Shown: piece by piece, positions 11,701-24,534 of the stretch
Numbering within the stretch: the first letter of the stretch is position 1
Layout: every line of letters starts with the position of its first letter
DNA from: Micromussa lordhowensis
Taxonomy: Eukaryota > Cnidaria > Anthozoa > Scleractinia > Lobophylliidae
Length of the DNA: 64,000 nt
Assembly (NCBI GenBank): GCA_964020085.1
Contig: OZ026595.1
Coordinates: 4,662,117-4,726,116, forward strand
Reading direction: 5' to 3'
Program-made: the position numbers and the translations under genes
Notes under the pieces: generated by a model
What the model saw: the letters and a program-made list of their open reading frames with translations, nothing else
Told to the model about the DNA's origin: nothing
The model's database searches: none

Positions 11701-12055
11701 CGACGTGCAAGGTTTTACTTTTACAGAGCAACCTGAGAACATCATTCGCAGTTCCGTCTTCAATATTCTTACTTTATCGTTTGATGTTCAAATTTGACAG
11801 TGGTAGATTGAAGTACGTCGACGCGATATTCAAGTGTCACCATGCGACATTTAAAGATCTGTCAATCACATTTCATGTTCGGTGCATGTCATTCCATATC
11901 CCAGCACCTTCGTGCTACATTCAACTTTGATCATTTTATGCAAGTTTGAACGTTCGTCACGCTTGAGTGGTTTACCTTTTGCACACGATACCGCTGTAGT
12001 ATAGCGGGCTCAACCATATCATGTGTATTCTTCTTCTTGGCGGGAACGCATCAAC

Positions 12056-15000
12056 ATGGCGGAGTTCCGGATACTGCACGATATTGTACAACAAACTATA
12101 GAAGTTCTAGAAAATCCAATTTCTTCTTACGAAATTGATGGAATAGTGTTAAGGCTTGATTATGTAGCTCGGACAGTAGTGAATATAGATAGTGGATTTT
12201 CAGAAATTGAGGAAATCGTTCGCCTTTTGGGGGAAACCGTAGTACACCTGAACAACATTGACTCAGAGTCTCCTGCTTCTCTTTTCGCCTTCGAAACTGT
12301 TCCTCGAATACATTCTGGAAGGCCTGGACGACCATCGTTTGAGATAAAAGAAGAGCAGCTCTCTATGCTTCTTGAACAGAGCTTTCAAGTGCCTGTCATT
12401 GCTCAGCTACTAAAGGTATCCACGCGTACCATCGAGAGAAGGATGGCAAAATATGGGCTCTCAGTTTCAGGTACTGAAAATCTTGAAGCCATTTAAGCTT
12501 GTGTAAATAAAAAACTACTTCCTTATAGTATGACTGGGATTCGAGGAAAATAAAATCTGCTCACATCATTTGAGGGGTTTGCCTAAAATAGCGAATGAAG
12601 AATCCGGAATCCGGAATCCGGAATCCGGAATTCAGAATCCAAAATGATCATTATTGGTATGCTTACAATCTTCCTATTATCTTCGCCTTAATAACTATAT
12701 ATGAGAGATAGTTAATTTCAGAAGAAAGAAAGACTGTGAGTACGACGGATACATGTAGCATGTGGGGGTCTTTTGCAGCTGGCCAGAAAAAAATATTGCA
12801 TGAGTCTCTCATTATTTCAAGGCAACAGCATGTCTTAAAGTCTCAATTCTTTATTCAGGTTGTTTGAGACTCGCATTTGCAGTAGCCTTGGGTAAATTCT
12901 GCAGGCGGAATTTCGAGCAGAATAAGCAATTTTTACAAGCACTGCTGGCAGGCAGAATAAGCCATTTTGCAAGTAGAATTTATCCAAGCCTAGTTTCCAG
13001 TCTCTTTTTTTTATTAATTGATAACAATTATTTAATTTATTTTTTACCGCATAAATTCTGGAATTGGCATGCCGAAGAGAGCTAATGGCAATCAAAGATT
13101 CAAAGCAGACCCTTCTCATGGGACAGTTTTCAAAATGGGTCATGTAGCAGCTGCCGTAAGATCCTAAGGCAATTGGTTCGCCACCCAAACCCCAAGCAAT
13201 GCTAAAACAATAGTGACTTTTGAAGTCCATTGTTTCAAGCATCCAATAAGAAAAGACCTTACGAACAACTGCTACATTACCGTTTCAAAATAGCATTACA
13301 GAAAGCTTTGCATGCGAATTTGATAAGGACCATTAGAAACTTCATGGTTGGGGCGGGGGGGGGGGGGGGTGGAGAGGGGTATTACAAAAAATATCAGTGC
13401 AAGGGAAAATTAATAGGAAAAGATCATGCATCCCGGGAAGCTAACATTTTGATGAAAGTTGTTAATGAAAAAATACATTCATGCAACTCAAAAATTCCCT
13501 GCCACCCCCTCCCCCATAACGTTTTCCAATGGTCCGCCCCTAACATTTTTTAATATGACTTGCCCCTCCCCCTTCCCCTGCAATGCGGAGTTTGATTTCC
13601 ACCGAGGTTTCAAAACTACCCCTACTGTTACTATATTTTTTCTGGCCAGCTGCATAAGACCCAAACATGCTACATTCACCCAAAGTCCTCAGTTTTTTTT
13701 TTCTTCTGAAATTAACTGTCTCTCTTGTATAGTTGTGAAGGCTAATATAATAGGAAGATTGTAAGCATTCTAATGATGCCCATTCCGGATTCTGGATTCA
13801 ATTCCGCAGTCCGGATTCCATGTTTTTGGCAAACCCTCATTTGAGTTCTTTAAAGGTACATACAGCAACATCAGTGACACAGATTTGGACAACATAACGA
13901 GAGAGGCACAGAGAGAGCATCCTGGAATTGGACTAAGAATGTTGAAGGGCTACTTAAGAGGTAAAGGATTAAGAGTACAGTGAGAAAGAGTTCGACAATC
14001 TTTGCTTAGGACAGATCCCAGTGGCGTACACCAGAGGTGGAGTGAGTCCATTCGAAGGCGAAAGTACTGGGTGCCCGGACCTCTTGCGCTGTGGCACATT
14101 GATGGTAATCATAAACTCATCAGGTACAAATTTTGTCTATTGACAGTCAATGTTTTAGTCACCAGTAATTTTGGTATTGTGTTGCAAGTAGTGATGATCA
14201 GATCTAAAAAAAATCATAGTTGTACTAGACTTTGTACAGTGAAACTGAGAATGTGTGGTTCCAAAAAATATCCATACTCTCCCCACTGGAAATTCCAGTT
14301 TAATGTCTCTCCTCCCCCTCAGAATTTCCAATACCCTTCTTGGAGTAGGTATGGATATTTTCTGGAACAACATAATACTGTGAACACCTAAAACATTTCA
14401 GGAATGTTGATTTACAGTTAGAAACCCACTAATTACTGTCTCCCGTGCCAGATTTTCTTTTCCTATGGAACTTGTGTCCTCAATGGTTTTGGGTCTAAAT
14501 GGAATAGTTATCATTATTAATTTTCATTAATATAAATTAATATTAACAATTTTCAGATGGAGAATTGTTGTTCATGCCGGTATCGATGGCTTTTCACGAC
14601 TACCAGTATATTTGTTTGCATCCTCAAACAACAAAGCCTCGACAGTTTTTAGGCTTTTTAGTCAAGCTGTCGAAGAATATGGTTTACCCTCAAGAGTTCG
14701 CAGTGATAAAGGTGGAGAAAATTATGACGTGGGGTGGTTTATGTTAAATCATCCACACAGAGGACCAGGTCGAGGGAGTATCATAGCCGGTAATGTTCTG
14801 TGATTCGTACCAAACTCATTCATAACATAATTATTAGCCCAGGGCACCCAACGATGGAATCTTTGCAAATATGCCAGATGTGTCTAAAATGAATTTCTCT
14901 GTCATTTAGACCTGCCCTAAATAATATTTACCTGTTTGGATTTCTTAGGGTAACTTTCATCAGAAATTTTCTCAAGCTGTAGAAATTTCTAGTCAATAAT

Positions 15001-16673
15001 TTTTTGCTCATTCAAACAGGCATTTTATAGCGGAGCTCCTCGCGCGCGCAAAGCGGAGCACCATGGGTAAGAAATTTTGGTAAACTATCCTCCCCAGAAA
15101 ATTTGGTTATGACGTAGCGTACGCCTGCCCGCCCGTACACACATTTCATGTAAGCAGATGTGAAATGTCATAAGTTTTGTTTTGGCGCGACAACGAATGG
15201 CCACCCGCATTTTGTGAAGTAAAAACAACTTGTTGTGGTCAATTGACACCTGTCAAAACAAGGTATCCGCTGACCAGTATCAGGTGACCATATCGCAGGC
15301 TCAAGTTTAGAACTCATCGAGGTCACCTTTTTTTTTAAGTTAACTGCTGACCAGCTTCTGGTTTCCGATTGGATCGCAGGCTCAAGCCAGGCCAAAACGG
15401 AGCTCCGCTTTTAGGCTTGGCTAAATCTATATATTAGAAAATAGTCATTGGGTGCCCCTGATTAGCCAACAGGGACAAGCCAGTCTGGTCAGGTGCATCT
15501 TAACACAGCATGTAAAAGAAGACTTAATCGACATTTCATTTAGGTTTGATACTGTTGTTTCAGCAAAACAAAACTAAATATATGAACCACAAGACCTTAA
15601 TCCCACTATAACATTCTCTGCAATGGAGGTTTGGGGCAATTCATGGAGTCAAAATAAAAGTTTCTTATCCCCTCACCCCCAACAATGTGGAAATTTGTGT
15701 TTTGTACACTTTGCCAAAACCTGATGCACGTTTGTTTTTAATAAAATCATTGGGGTTGGGGGGTCAGTGGATGCACTTGAAGTCTTGGAAAAGTTGGTTA
15801 TGTTAAGGTTCAAACTAGTTTCTTTTCTCTTTTCTTGTCTCGTATTGCTTAGATTATTTCTTGATCTAAAACATGAAAATAATAGCTGCTGAAAACAAAA
15901 AAAACTAAAATTTAAAATAGTAAATACAAAATGAAGTAAGTGTTACTCCTGTTATTAAAACCACAGGCAGAAGTACCCACAACCAAAGGATAGAGCGACT
16001 CTGGAGAGATATATATGCTGGTTGTCTCTCCCTTTTTTACCAAATATTTCAATATCTTGAAATGAGTAATTATCTTGACCCTGATAATGATGTACACATG
16101 TGGTGCTTACACTTGGTGTACCTTCCCATGATCAACAAACATTTGGAAACATGGAAAGCTGCATGGATTCACCACCCAATCCGGACTCAGAAAAACAAAT
16201 CTCCAATGCAACTTTGGATTAGTGGGTTGCACGTGACAAAGTTTGGACAAACTCTCCTCAGCAGCAATGTACAAGATCCACTTACAGAGGTAAAATTCAC
16301 ACTGAATCCTTCTAAGGGCCTTCTTGACCAGTGACCATTACTTGCAGTGCAAATTTGTTGTGAAAATTAATTATGTGATGTAAAATAGTACTTCAGATTA
16401 TTAACTGAATTATGTAAAAAGGTATTTAAATACTCTGCTTGAATCTGATTGCAGGAAGAATTCAATCAGTATGGAATTGACTGGGATGGGCCAGTAAACA
16501 CAGAAAGTGACAACTTGGTTGAAGTTCCAGACACAACTTGCCCACTGGATAATGATAACTTGCAGGTGTTAATGCAACAAATAGATATAGCAGTTGATGA
16601 TGGAAATTATGGAATATACACCTTTAATGACACTGTTGCAAAAGTAACAAACTTGTTACATAACCAGCAGTAA
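12056..16673 (+). CDS. DDE integrase (retroviral-type core) gene B, five exons, one nonsense codon
   Basis: Exons 12056-12470, 13856-14123, 14557-14789, 15967-16289 and 16455-16673 have GT/AG borders and matching phases. Exon 1 (MAEFRILHD...) ends with a helix-turn-helix-like region ([19 protein letters not shown]). Exons 2-4 carry the integrase core: Asp in [12 protein letters not shown], Asp in [10 protein letters not shown], Glu in [10 protein letters not shown], giving D-56-D-36-E by my count. Exon 5 is an acidic tail ending at TAA 16671. Known for such cores: DNA strand transfer. One TGA at 13981-13983 replaces what the family suggests is an Arg codon (CGA to TGA would be CpG decay), before the catalytic core. 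Each large intron holds a MITE or foldback and no exon is hit. It is convergent with HECT gene B, whose stop lies 2.0 kb away. Start chosen at the ATG next to the inverted-repeat edge. Confidence 0.85.
12572..13838. mobile_element. Foldback/MITE in integrase intron 1
   Basis: The ends are gaggggtttgcc and ggcaaaccctc. About 200 bp of each end pair with each other, including ccggaatcc tandem copies at the left, ggaagattgtaagca-type sequence, and tggccagctgca/tgcagctggcca. The interior is non-coding. The right end stops 17 bp before exon 2, leaving the acceptor intact. A 3-4-bp attt duplication is possible but ambiguous. Confidence 0.7.
14256..14371. mobile_element. Short MITE in integrase intron 2
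   Basis: About 115 bp with inverted ends ggttccaaaaaatatccata and tatggatattttctggaac. Non-coding. Confidence 0.65.
14840..15460. mobile_element. hAT-like MITE in integrase intron 3
   Basis: Ends cagggcacccaacg and cattgggtgcccctg are inverted CAGGG-type termini, bordered by attagcc on both sides, fitting a 7-8-bp hAT target duplication. The interior includes a CG-rich gagctcctcgcgcgcgc block and no gene. Confidence 0.65.
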
Positions 16674-18346
16674 TAAACATACATCAGAACAGGAACGCTA
16701 ACTTAATTGAAGTAAAAGAAAGATATTAAAGATCAATATCACATGTAGGCTCTGAAAAACCTAAGCTCAAAAACTATCATTCTAGAAAAAACTAATTTAA
16801 TTTATTAACAGGAACAATAATCACTATTTTGGAGTATTTAACTACCTTTACTCTTGTTTTAAAATCAGACACATCCATGGAGTGCAAGAAGTTGTTTCCA
16901 AATCAACATTTGTATGGGAGCAGCAACAAAAAAGGCTCATTTAAAGGGTTGCAACATTTGACCAACATTCGTTCAACGGATATTGGGCAAATGTTGGATG
17001 CAACAACAAAATAATGTATTCAAACAGCTCCAACATTGAGCCAACAAAGGAAACAACACTTAGAGAAATTTGATTGCGAGGAACTAAGAACTAGAAACCA
17101 GACTTTTGTGGCCTGATGTGAGCATGCGTGTCCTACAATTCTTGAATGAAGTGTTCAAATGGCTTCAATACCATTCAACATTTTCAAGAATAAAGGAAAA
17201 GTTGAACTGATGTTGAATGACAGTTTAAATCGATTTAGACTTGATTCAACAAGCTTTCAACAATTTTTACGCTTTTAACAATGTTGGACGGCCTGTTCAA
17301 ATATACGCGACATTTAGTTCGACAAAGTGTTGAACGCATGTTGAAACAAATGTTGAAACCGTTTAAGTGGGCCTTAACTTTCAGCCAAAACCATATTTGA
17401 GAAAAGTATGGAGCTCTTCATTTGAACCATAGTTAACTATGTTTAAACACATTCATAAACTCGAGCTGGTGGTTATTTCAACATTAGTTTAATTTAACCA
17501 ACAGTAACAACAACATTTTTTAACGCATAACCGGTAGACTGCCTTCACACCAATGGGCAGCTGGTTAATCAAATGGCATTTAGTTTGTGCTCAACAAAAC
17601 CGTGTTCCAATTAAGTCATTTTATGGCTCACCCTAGGATATAAAGGCTCTTGACTGTGCAAAGTGCAGGCACAGAAAGTAGAGCAGAGGATACAAGCATC
17701 TATTATCTTGGAACAACAGTTTACTATACACTGGCATATCTACAAAGAAGTAGAGAAAATGTATTTTTGTACACTGCAGTCTATGCTGGACTTAATGTAA
17801 ATAACCAGCCCTATACATTTTATGCTTCAAATCACACAAGTCATATCAGTTGATTACACTGTATAAAAAAAATTGATTCCAAACTAGCATTTGTAACCTG
17901 TAGTAAAAATTAATATGAAATCAGTGGTACTTGTAGAATAATTATTAGATAGATGCCTTGCAAAATGTTATGCATATAACCCATTGTTATACGCTAGTGA
18001 GAAACATATTCTAATGAGTGATTCTGCTACAAAACTACATGTATAAAAAAGCAAATGATGGTTATCTGAGGCAATTGTATTGTGTGTGAGGCAAAGAATA
18101 TACTTGGGGTAAGGAACATAAACACAGGAGAAATGCAATTTTATATTGTTTTCTCAAAAAGTGTTCTTAAAGTCAGTTCTCAAGAACCTGATGGTCTTCT
18201 GCTTTGTACATCTACAACAATTTAGGGAAAAGAAAAATATATATTAAATAGTATGCAACTCTCCCCCGAAGGGGAGGTGGATATACCGTGTATACCAAGA
18301 CATGCAGCATCAAAGTATTATATCTACTGCTATTCACCGACCATGA

Positions 18347-18378
<32 letters not shown>

Positions 18379-18689
18379 CTGGATGAAAATACTTTTTTAA
18401 TTACTTCTTCTGAAACTTTAGCAAAATGTGATACCATTTTTTCTCTCTTTGCAAAACAGTGAATAGCCATGGATATTCTGAGTTACAGGAGCCAATCAAA
18501 ACACGCGGAAATTGCTATCCACTGATTTGGTAATTAGTAATAGGTAATATTTACCATGCACAGTTATACAAAACATTAAATCAAATTTACCATTTGTTTG
18601 CGTGCTGTGTTATCAAAATGTGTCAAAAAATTAAAAATAATTATAAAATATAATGTAGTAACCCAAAAGTATGGTGTTGTTTATGGCTA
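16674..18689. other. Spacer between the convergent integrase and HECT genes
   Basis: No gene supported. A MITE of about 455 bp (16928-17382) has ends aaggctcatttaaaggg and cggtttaagtgggcctt-like sequence and many caacattt/aaatgttg boxes. A further weak inverted pair (ccaaatcagctgga / tccactgatttgg) spans about 18370-18530. Open frames here are short and unstructured. Confidence 0.5.
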
Positions 18690-21600
18690 TCAAACACAGT
18701 TGAATGACTTTGCCACTGTGTTTACAACAGCATCCAGTGCAGATGTGAATGTTGCTTCATCAGGGAAGGTTCTGGGGAAGGTGACTTCCTGTAAACATGT
18801 AGAGGCAAAGATGGAGGGAACTTCATCAAATTTTACCTCGATGCTTCCGAGGCCAAAGTTGGGCAGAGATGGTGCCCCTGTTGTAAAAACTAGGAAGTTT
18901 TCCAGAGTTTCTTGTCCTGCCTCTGATAAATAGGCTGTAAGAAAGTTGCGGGTGTTTGTTTCATCACTGTTCATGCACTCTGGGAAACGTAGTACATCAA
19001 CAACAAGCATTCCCTTTAAATCTGCCTCAGCAAAGACAAACAATGGCTGGAATATGTCGGGATATTTCTTCATTTCGTCTCCAAACCCCAAGGTATGCAA
19101 CCCTTCCCTCAGCTGATCCAGTACAATTTTCGGTTTCCCAATAGAATCATGAACTATGATGCTTTTCATAACATCCACCTTGTTGTTATTCTGAAAGATT
19201 AATGAATGTATTCTTTAAAACTTGCAACAACTCAGGTAAAATTAATGTATTTTCATATGCTGTATTTAAAATCATATCTGTACAGTGTATATGCATAACT
19301 TTACAGATAATAAAAGTGACTATTAAAAACAACAAGGTCATTAGAAGGAGACATTTCCTTACCGTCAAGGGCATGGTTAAGCCACATTCTGAAAGAATAT
19401 TCATAGTTTCCTCCTCATTGACAGTTGATATGTCCACCGCTGAGATAACCTACAGGTTATTTTAAAATAAAATGATGACTTATTAATAGCATGAAATTTC
19501 CTCCTATTATGGCATTGCTCTGAATCAAAGTCAATGGTCATGAGAAAAAAGCAACTGTCAAGGAAACTTTAGTGGCCAACAAATTCCCATCAGTACCATG
19601 TCATTTCAAATGAATAAAGGACAATGTGAAGGACATGAATGCAGTGCTGATACCAAAGTGTTGAAAAGGGGCTAAAGGACTGGTCAGGTGCCAACTTTGG
19701 GGTTTAATAATAATATTATTATTCCTCAAGTGACTACATGTACACTCACAATCCCGTAATGAAATACATTTTTTGGTGTGTGTGTTGGGGGGGGGGGGGA
19801 GGGTATTTAAATAAAAATAATACAAGCTATTTACTCTTGAGACTGTCTCATATTTCAGTGAACTAAATATCATGTGTTTTAATGTTTTAGCACAAATGTT
19901 TCCACCACACATTTAATTGATACAGCACTTGCACTTACCTCATTTATGTAGGATTGCACTCGTAGAGAGCAGTCATTAACAGTCATTCTTTTTATGGCTG
20001 CGTCACTATCTCCTGTGGCAAGATAGTAATAAACTGATGGTGAAAAGATGGGCAAACCTGGTCCGCCTTGTAGTATACTGTGCACAATAATTGTGCCACA
20101 CAGTTTCATCATTCCTGATGCCACAACCTGTGAATTGTAAATAGGGCGCTTGTACCCATCACCTTCAAAAAATTCATCTGAAATCTGCCGAAGTAGCTGG
20201 GTGAAAAACTGTCGGGTAACCCCACCAGTATCTGCAGCAGGTTGATTATTGTAAATAACCCGCAACTTTTTGCTTGCATCAAAATCGGAGTCTTTATAAA
20301 ATGCTAATGCATCATTAAGTAAGTCCTCTTCATCAATTTTCAACTTCTCCTTTTCATTGCTCATTTTTTTCTGAAGCCTCTCCAATAAAGATGTCAAAGA
20401 TGGAACTTGATCAGTTTTGGTATCTTTGGGAAGAAATACTGATTCACCAAGTTCACTGTCACTGTCACCATCTATGGCATCAACCATGCTGTTTGATAAT
20501 GACAGAGCTGCTCTGGAAACTGTTCCATGTGTAGTTAAGGCAACTCTTAAGTCACCCTCACTAGAATTCGGAAACATTTCTACCAACTGGTTGAGCTGTT
20601 CACTATCTGTTAATGCACTTGATGGACCAGGCATGAAATCAACAGGAATTGGACTGCTGGATGAACCTATCATTTCACTTGCTTTGCATTCATCCCCACT
20701 CTCACTTGAAGAGAAAAATGGCATAGCATACATTTAAAGACAAAACAATAATAATTATTATTGGTGAAATTATCTTTATAGCAGGTATTTTGCACCCAAT
20801 TTGTCTCTTCAAAGTTGTATTATTTTTTAACAGCCCATGAGTGTCAATTTTACAATGGCTGTGAACAACAGAGTACATCGCCAAACAGGCACATCCCTGT
20901 TTGAATGATAAAACTTGGTTCACAAGCTCACTCAATAATGTAAACAATATTACTATCATTGTAGAGTATGCAGGGTATGTACACTGGATACTCAATGCAA
21001 TATGAGATAATAATTATGATGTCTTCACGTTGAGCACGAGACCACAATTTGGTGCAGTGACCATTCTCAGTAGAAAAATCTCCCTTGTCTGTTGTAATGG
21101 TTTTTTGCGAGTACATTGTTCAGTGAAAGTGTAGATTCAGGACTTTAAATAGTTTACTTATGCTTAATATACCTACATGTAAGTAAACTTGTCAAAGCCC
21201 TGAAAACCTACTCTTTCACTTAATAACACACAGCATGTACATTGCAAACCCCTGTCATATAATGGTGAACAATAAACAGCTCCAGCATTAAATTTAATGC
21301 TGTTACATGCAAGAATGACCAGGATCATCTGAAATGGTAGTACTCACCTCTCAAGGTAATCTTCTATTGTATTTTCTGTGGCTGGTCTCTACCCAAAAAA
21401 AAAAACATGGAAGATGATGCAGGGTTGGCATGCTTAAAGACTTTACTTTAATTTATTTTAAGTAGACTTTTACTGGAGTGAATATAATCAAATGGTCACT
21501 GATATGACAAGAACCATCTGAACTGATTGAAAACGTTTCAATTCCATTAATTTGTGAGACATTCTGCAAGTGAAGTATGCATGTTCTATTTAAGTGATTG

Positions 21601-24093
21601 TGGTCAAGTATGTTATATGTACGCCTTGGTGTTTGTATTAATTTTGTGGCTGTTTCAGATATGCGATCAAATAAGGGGTGAAAATTCATGCTTCATTTCC
21701 TTAAACCTACAGGTGTACCTTAAATTTAAGGTTCATCAAAGGTTGCAAAATGTATCTTAAACTGGAACATTGACTGTAACCCTAATTCCACTTCATAGGT
21801 GGGAATGTTGATAAATTTGTACCTTCGTGTGATTTAGATATTGAATGGTTGGTGGCATAAAAAAATAAAATTCCAACCATGTTCCCACCAACCGTTAAAA
21901 AAGGAGTTAAAAACCCAGAAGAAACATCACTTGCCCGTTATTTAGGCAAAAATCCACTAGCCACAGGCTTTAAGACTTCTTTTTACACACTGCAGCCAAA
22001 GCAAAGTCTGTTTACCTTCCTCCTTTTTCCATGCTTGTCTTCCTGATGTTGTCTAAATTCATGCATTGACACCATTTCATGACATTGAAAACATTCAATC
22101 ATAGGGCCACTCTGTAAAATATAACAGGAATATTAATGCAAATGTACTGAAGCATAGATAATACACATTAGAGCCTCAACTAAGTAACAAGTCATAGATC
22201 ACTAACCTCAACTTGCTCAATATTTGCATCCTGGTTCTCCATGTAGATATTCTTCTGCAATGGTCTTATGTATATGTGTGCTTGACCTGCAATGTCTTTG
22301 AGTTTCATAGGTGTGTAAGGAGTTGGTAGTTTACAAAAACCCCTGTCTTCTCCCCCTCGTTGGAATAGGACCCACAATTGTTGACGGTGGCTTTTCATCA
22401 TCTTTGCTTCCCAAGCAAAAAAATTTAAGTGTACATCTGCTGATCTTTTTTTTTCCTTTTTGGCGTCTCGACAGTGGAGCAAATCCTCTGGATGCATAGT
22501 TGAAAACCCTTCTGTGTTCAGATATAGGGTTGCTTACAGGATTGCTTACTGAAGGGTTGCAAACCAAAGGGCTGCTAGTTCCTGCAGTGCTAGTGTGGGG
22601 GGTGCTGGTACGTGTGTTGGCAGAACCTGTTTGAAAAATCAAATTCACATTTTTAGCTAGATACAAGGATGGATGATAAGGATGAAGATAATTTACCAAT
22701 AACATCACAGCGAAGGACTGAATTGGGTATATATGAATATAGTGATAACTAAAAAAGCTAAAGTTTTACATAAATTGAAATATACAGCTGTAGTAAGGAA
22801 AAAATAAACAAAAAAATACACAAATAAGGGATCCAAAGTAAATGTTATAGAAACCTAATGGCAATATTGAAGACTTAACCCACAGGCATTGAAAATAAGT
22901 AACAAAACTAGTACTGGCCCCACATTCCCATGTTTTAAACTTAACATCAAAAGTTCTGGTATGCTGAGAGTGTATTTTGAACAAGAAGAGGGAGCAAATG
23001 ATGGACACGGTGGTTGCTGTCCTCTAAATTATTACCAAATAGTGACTGACATAAGGGCTGGTGATGAATCATTAAAGACTCCAGGTCTAGCAAAGGTAAA
23101 GGGTGTGCACATCGTGGCTTATGATAGAAAGAGCTTTCTTAGTTATGGCAAAACAAAATACAAACTCAAAAATAATCTTGAAAAGGACATTAATTTATGT
23201 CTCATATCACAACCATCACAGGCCGGGACAGAGGGACTCCTATAATGGCCTATACTGGGAAACTCTGCCCGAAAGAGGTACCTTTCTCATGCTTCAGGTG
23301 TATGAAAGGGTAGGGAAATATGTCCTTCAGGTATTTAAAAGGGCCTTTCATTGAAATATTTCCAACACACATGCATTATGACTGTACTGTTTTAAGTTAC
23401 TGAGCGAAGCTTAAGTAGGTTTGTGAAAGGGGTACTATTTTTCAATGGAAGGTATAACAAAGCGGTATCTTTTCTGCCGAAAATGGTATATTAAAGGGTA
23501 AGGGTCGCACCTCAAGGCGGAGCCTTCCCGCCCTCCCTCCCCACCCCCCCCCCCACCCCCCTCCAGTTTACGGGTAGCCCAAGCCAATGACATTAATTTT
23601 GTCAGTCTAGCATTGTGAAAGGCTAACCACATGTAAGAATTCGCAAATGTGAAAAGTTTTGGAATAATAATATAGCTTAGCAGTCTTAGGAAAAATCTGT
23701 ATTGTTTTCCGCTTGGTAAAAATGTCACGAATGGGTGTGATTAGCTGCTTTCTGTAAAGCTCAGTGAATGTCTCAACGAAGAGGACGAGGGCGATCAACA
23801 ATCCTAATTGCCTTTTCTTCGTAATAAATTCATTGCAGAAAAGTAATTTTTTAAAATATAATTATTGACAGCTATAACAAAAGAAATTTAAGCTTGCATG
23901 TATGTAGGATTTGTCCCTGTCATGCTGTTATTGGCGTTAAAATCACTCAAATACGGCGCGTTTTTCATGTACTTAAAGGTTTCTAAGACTGCATTTGCTG
24001 TTGTTCGGGACTCTCACCTTGGTTTGCCAGCGAAATGAGCTGCTCAGCAACTCGACGGAGGGTACTCCTTGCGTTCTGATTTTCCAAAGCCAT
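18690..24093 (-). CDS. HECT E3 ubiquitin ligase gene B with CUE-like domain, seven exons, exon 2 internally deleted
   Basis: Exons on the minus strand: 24018-24093 (MALENQNARST...), 22207-22626, 22016-22111, 21348-21388, 19939-20704, 19373-19449, 18690-19190, with consistent phases. Exon 2 has basic sequence and the QAHIYIRPLQ motif. Exon 3 is a zinc-finger-like module (CFQCHEMVSMHEFRQH). Exon 5 has a CUE-like ubiquitin-binding motif (LVEMFPN...LRVALTTHG) and the HECT N-lobe (DTGGVTRQFFTQLL). Exon 7 is the C-lobe with the catalytic Cys in FASTCLQEVTFP. Known role: E2-dependent ubiquitin transfer through the Cys thioester. In exon 2 one frame ends near 22331 and another continues; about 40-45 residues present in gene A are missing, so this copy is probably damaged there. 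The ATG abuts the inverted-repeat arm. Intron 1 (22627-24017) holds a C-rich tract at about 23520-23570. Confidence 0.88.
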
Positions 24094-24450
24094 TTTTTGA
24101 TGCGTTCCCGCCAAGAAGAAGAATACACATGATATGGTTGAGCCCGCTATACTACAGCGGTATCGTGTGCAAAAGGTAAACCACTCAAGCGTGACGAACG
24201 TTCAAACTTGCATAAAATGATCAAAGTTGAATGTAGCACGAAGGTGCTGGGATATGGAATGACATGCACCGAACATGAAATGTGATTGACAGATCTTTAA
24301 ATGTCGCATGGTGACACTTGAATATCGCGTCGACGTACTTCAATCTACCACTGTCAAATTTGAACATCAAACGATAAAGTAAGAATATTGAAGACGGAAC
24401 TGCGAATGATGTTCTCAGGTTGCTCTGTAAAAGTAAAACCTTGCACGTCG

Positions 24451-24534
24451 TATGAGGAAACTACAATATTGCACTGAAAAACTCTAATTTTGCATCACGA
24501 AACTTAAATGTTGTATTGTAAAACTACAATGTCG
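24451..24534 (-). promoter_or_regulatory. Four 21-bp iteron-like repeats upstream of the HECT gene
   Basis: Mirror copy of 11617-11700, placed about 360-440 bp before the HECT B start codon. The integrase and HECT genes therefore have the same proximal upstream DNA. Confidence 0.5.

Larger units (their letters stand above)
8310..12054. repeat. Left arm of 3,745-bp inverted repeat
   Basis: Every position x in this arm pairs with 36151-x in 24097-27841. Eight paired reading frames in the two arms translate identically and their coordinates always sum to 36151, so there is no indel; spot checks found no mismatch. From outside in, the arm holds: the right end of the C2H2/THAP element, a fragment with short frames, a LINE RT fragment, the 5' part of a multi-copy gene, about 1.6 kb of non-coding DNA with 21-bp repeats, and the 5' flank of the integrase. 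It ends 1 base before the integrase ATG at 12056. Confidence 0.93.

Noticed and set aside
17650..17853. Small plus-strand frame in the integrase/HECT spacer
   Set aside because: No motif, no splice or phase link to either gene, and no second copy.
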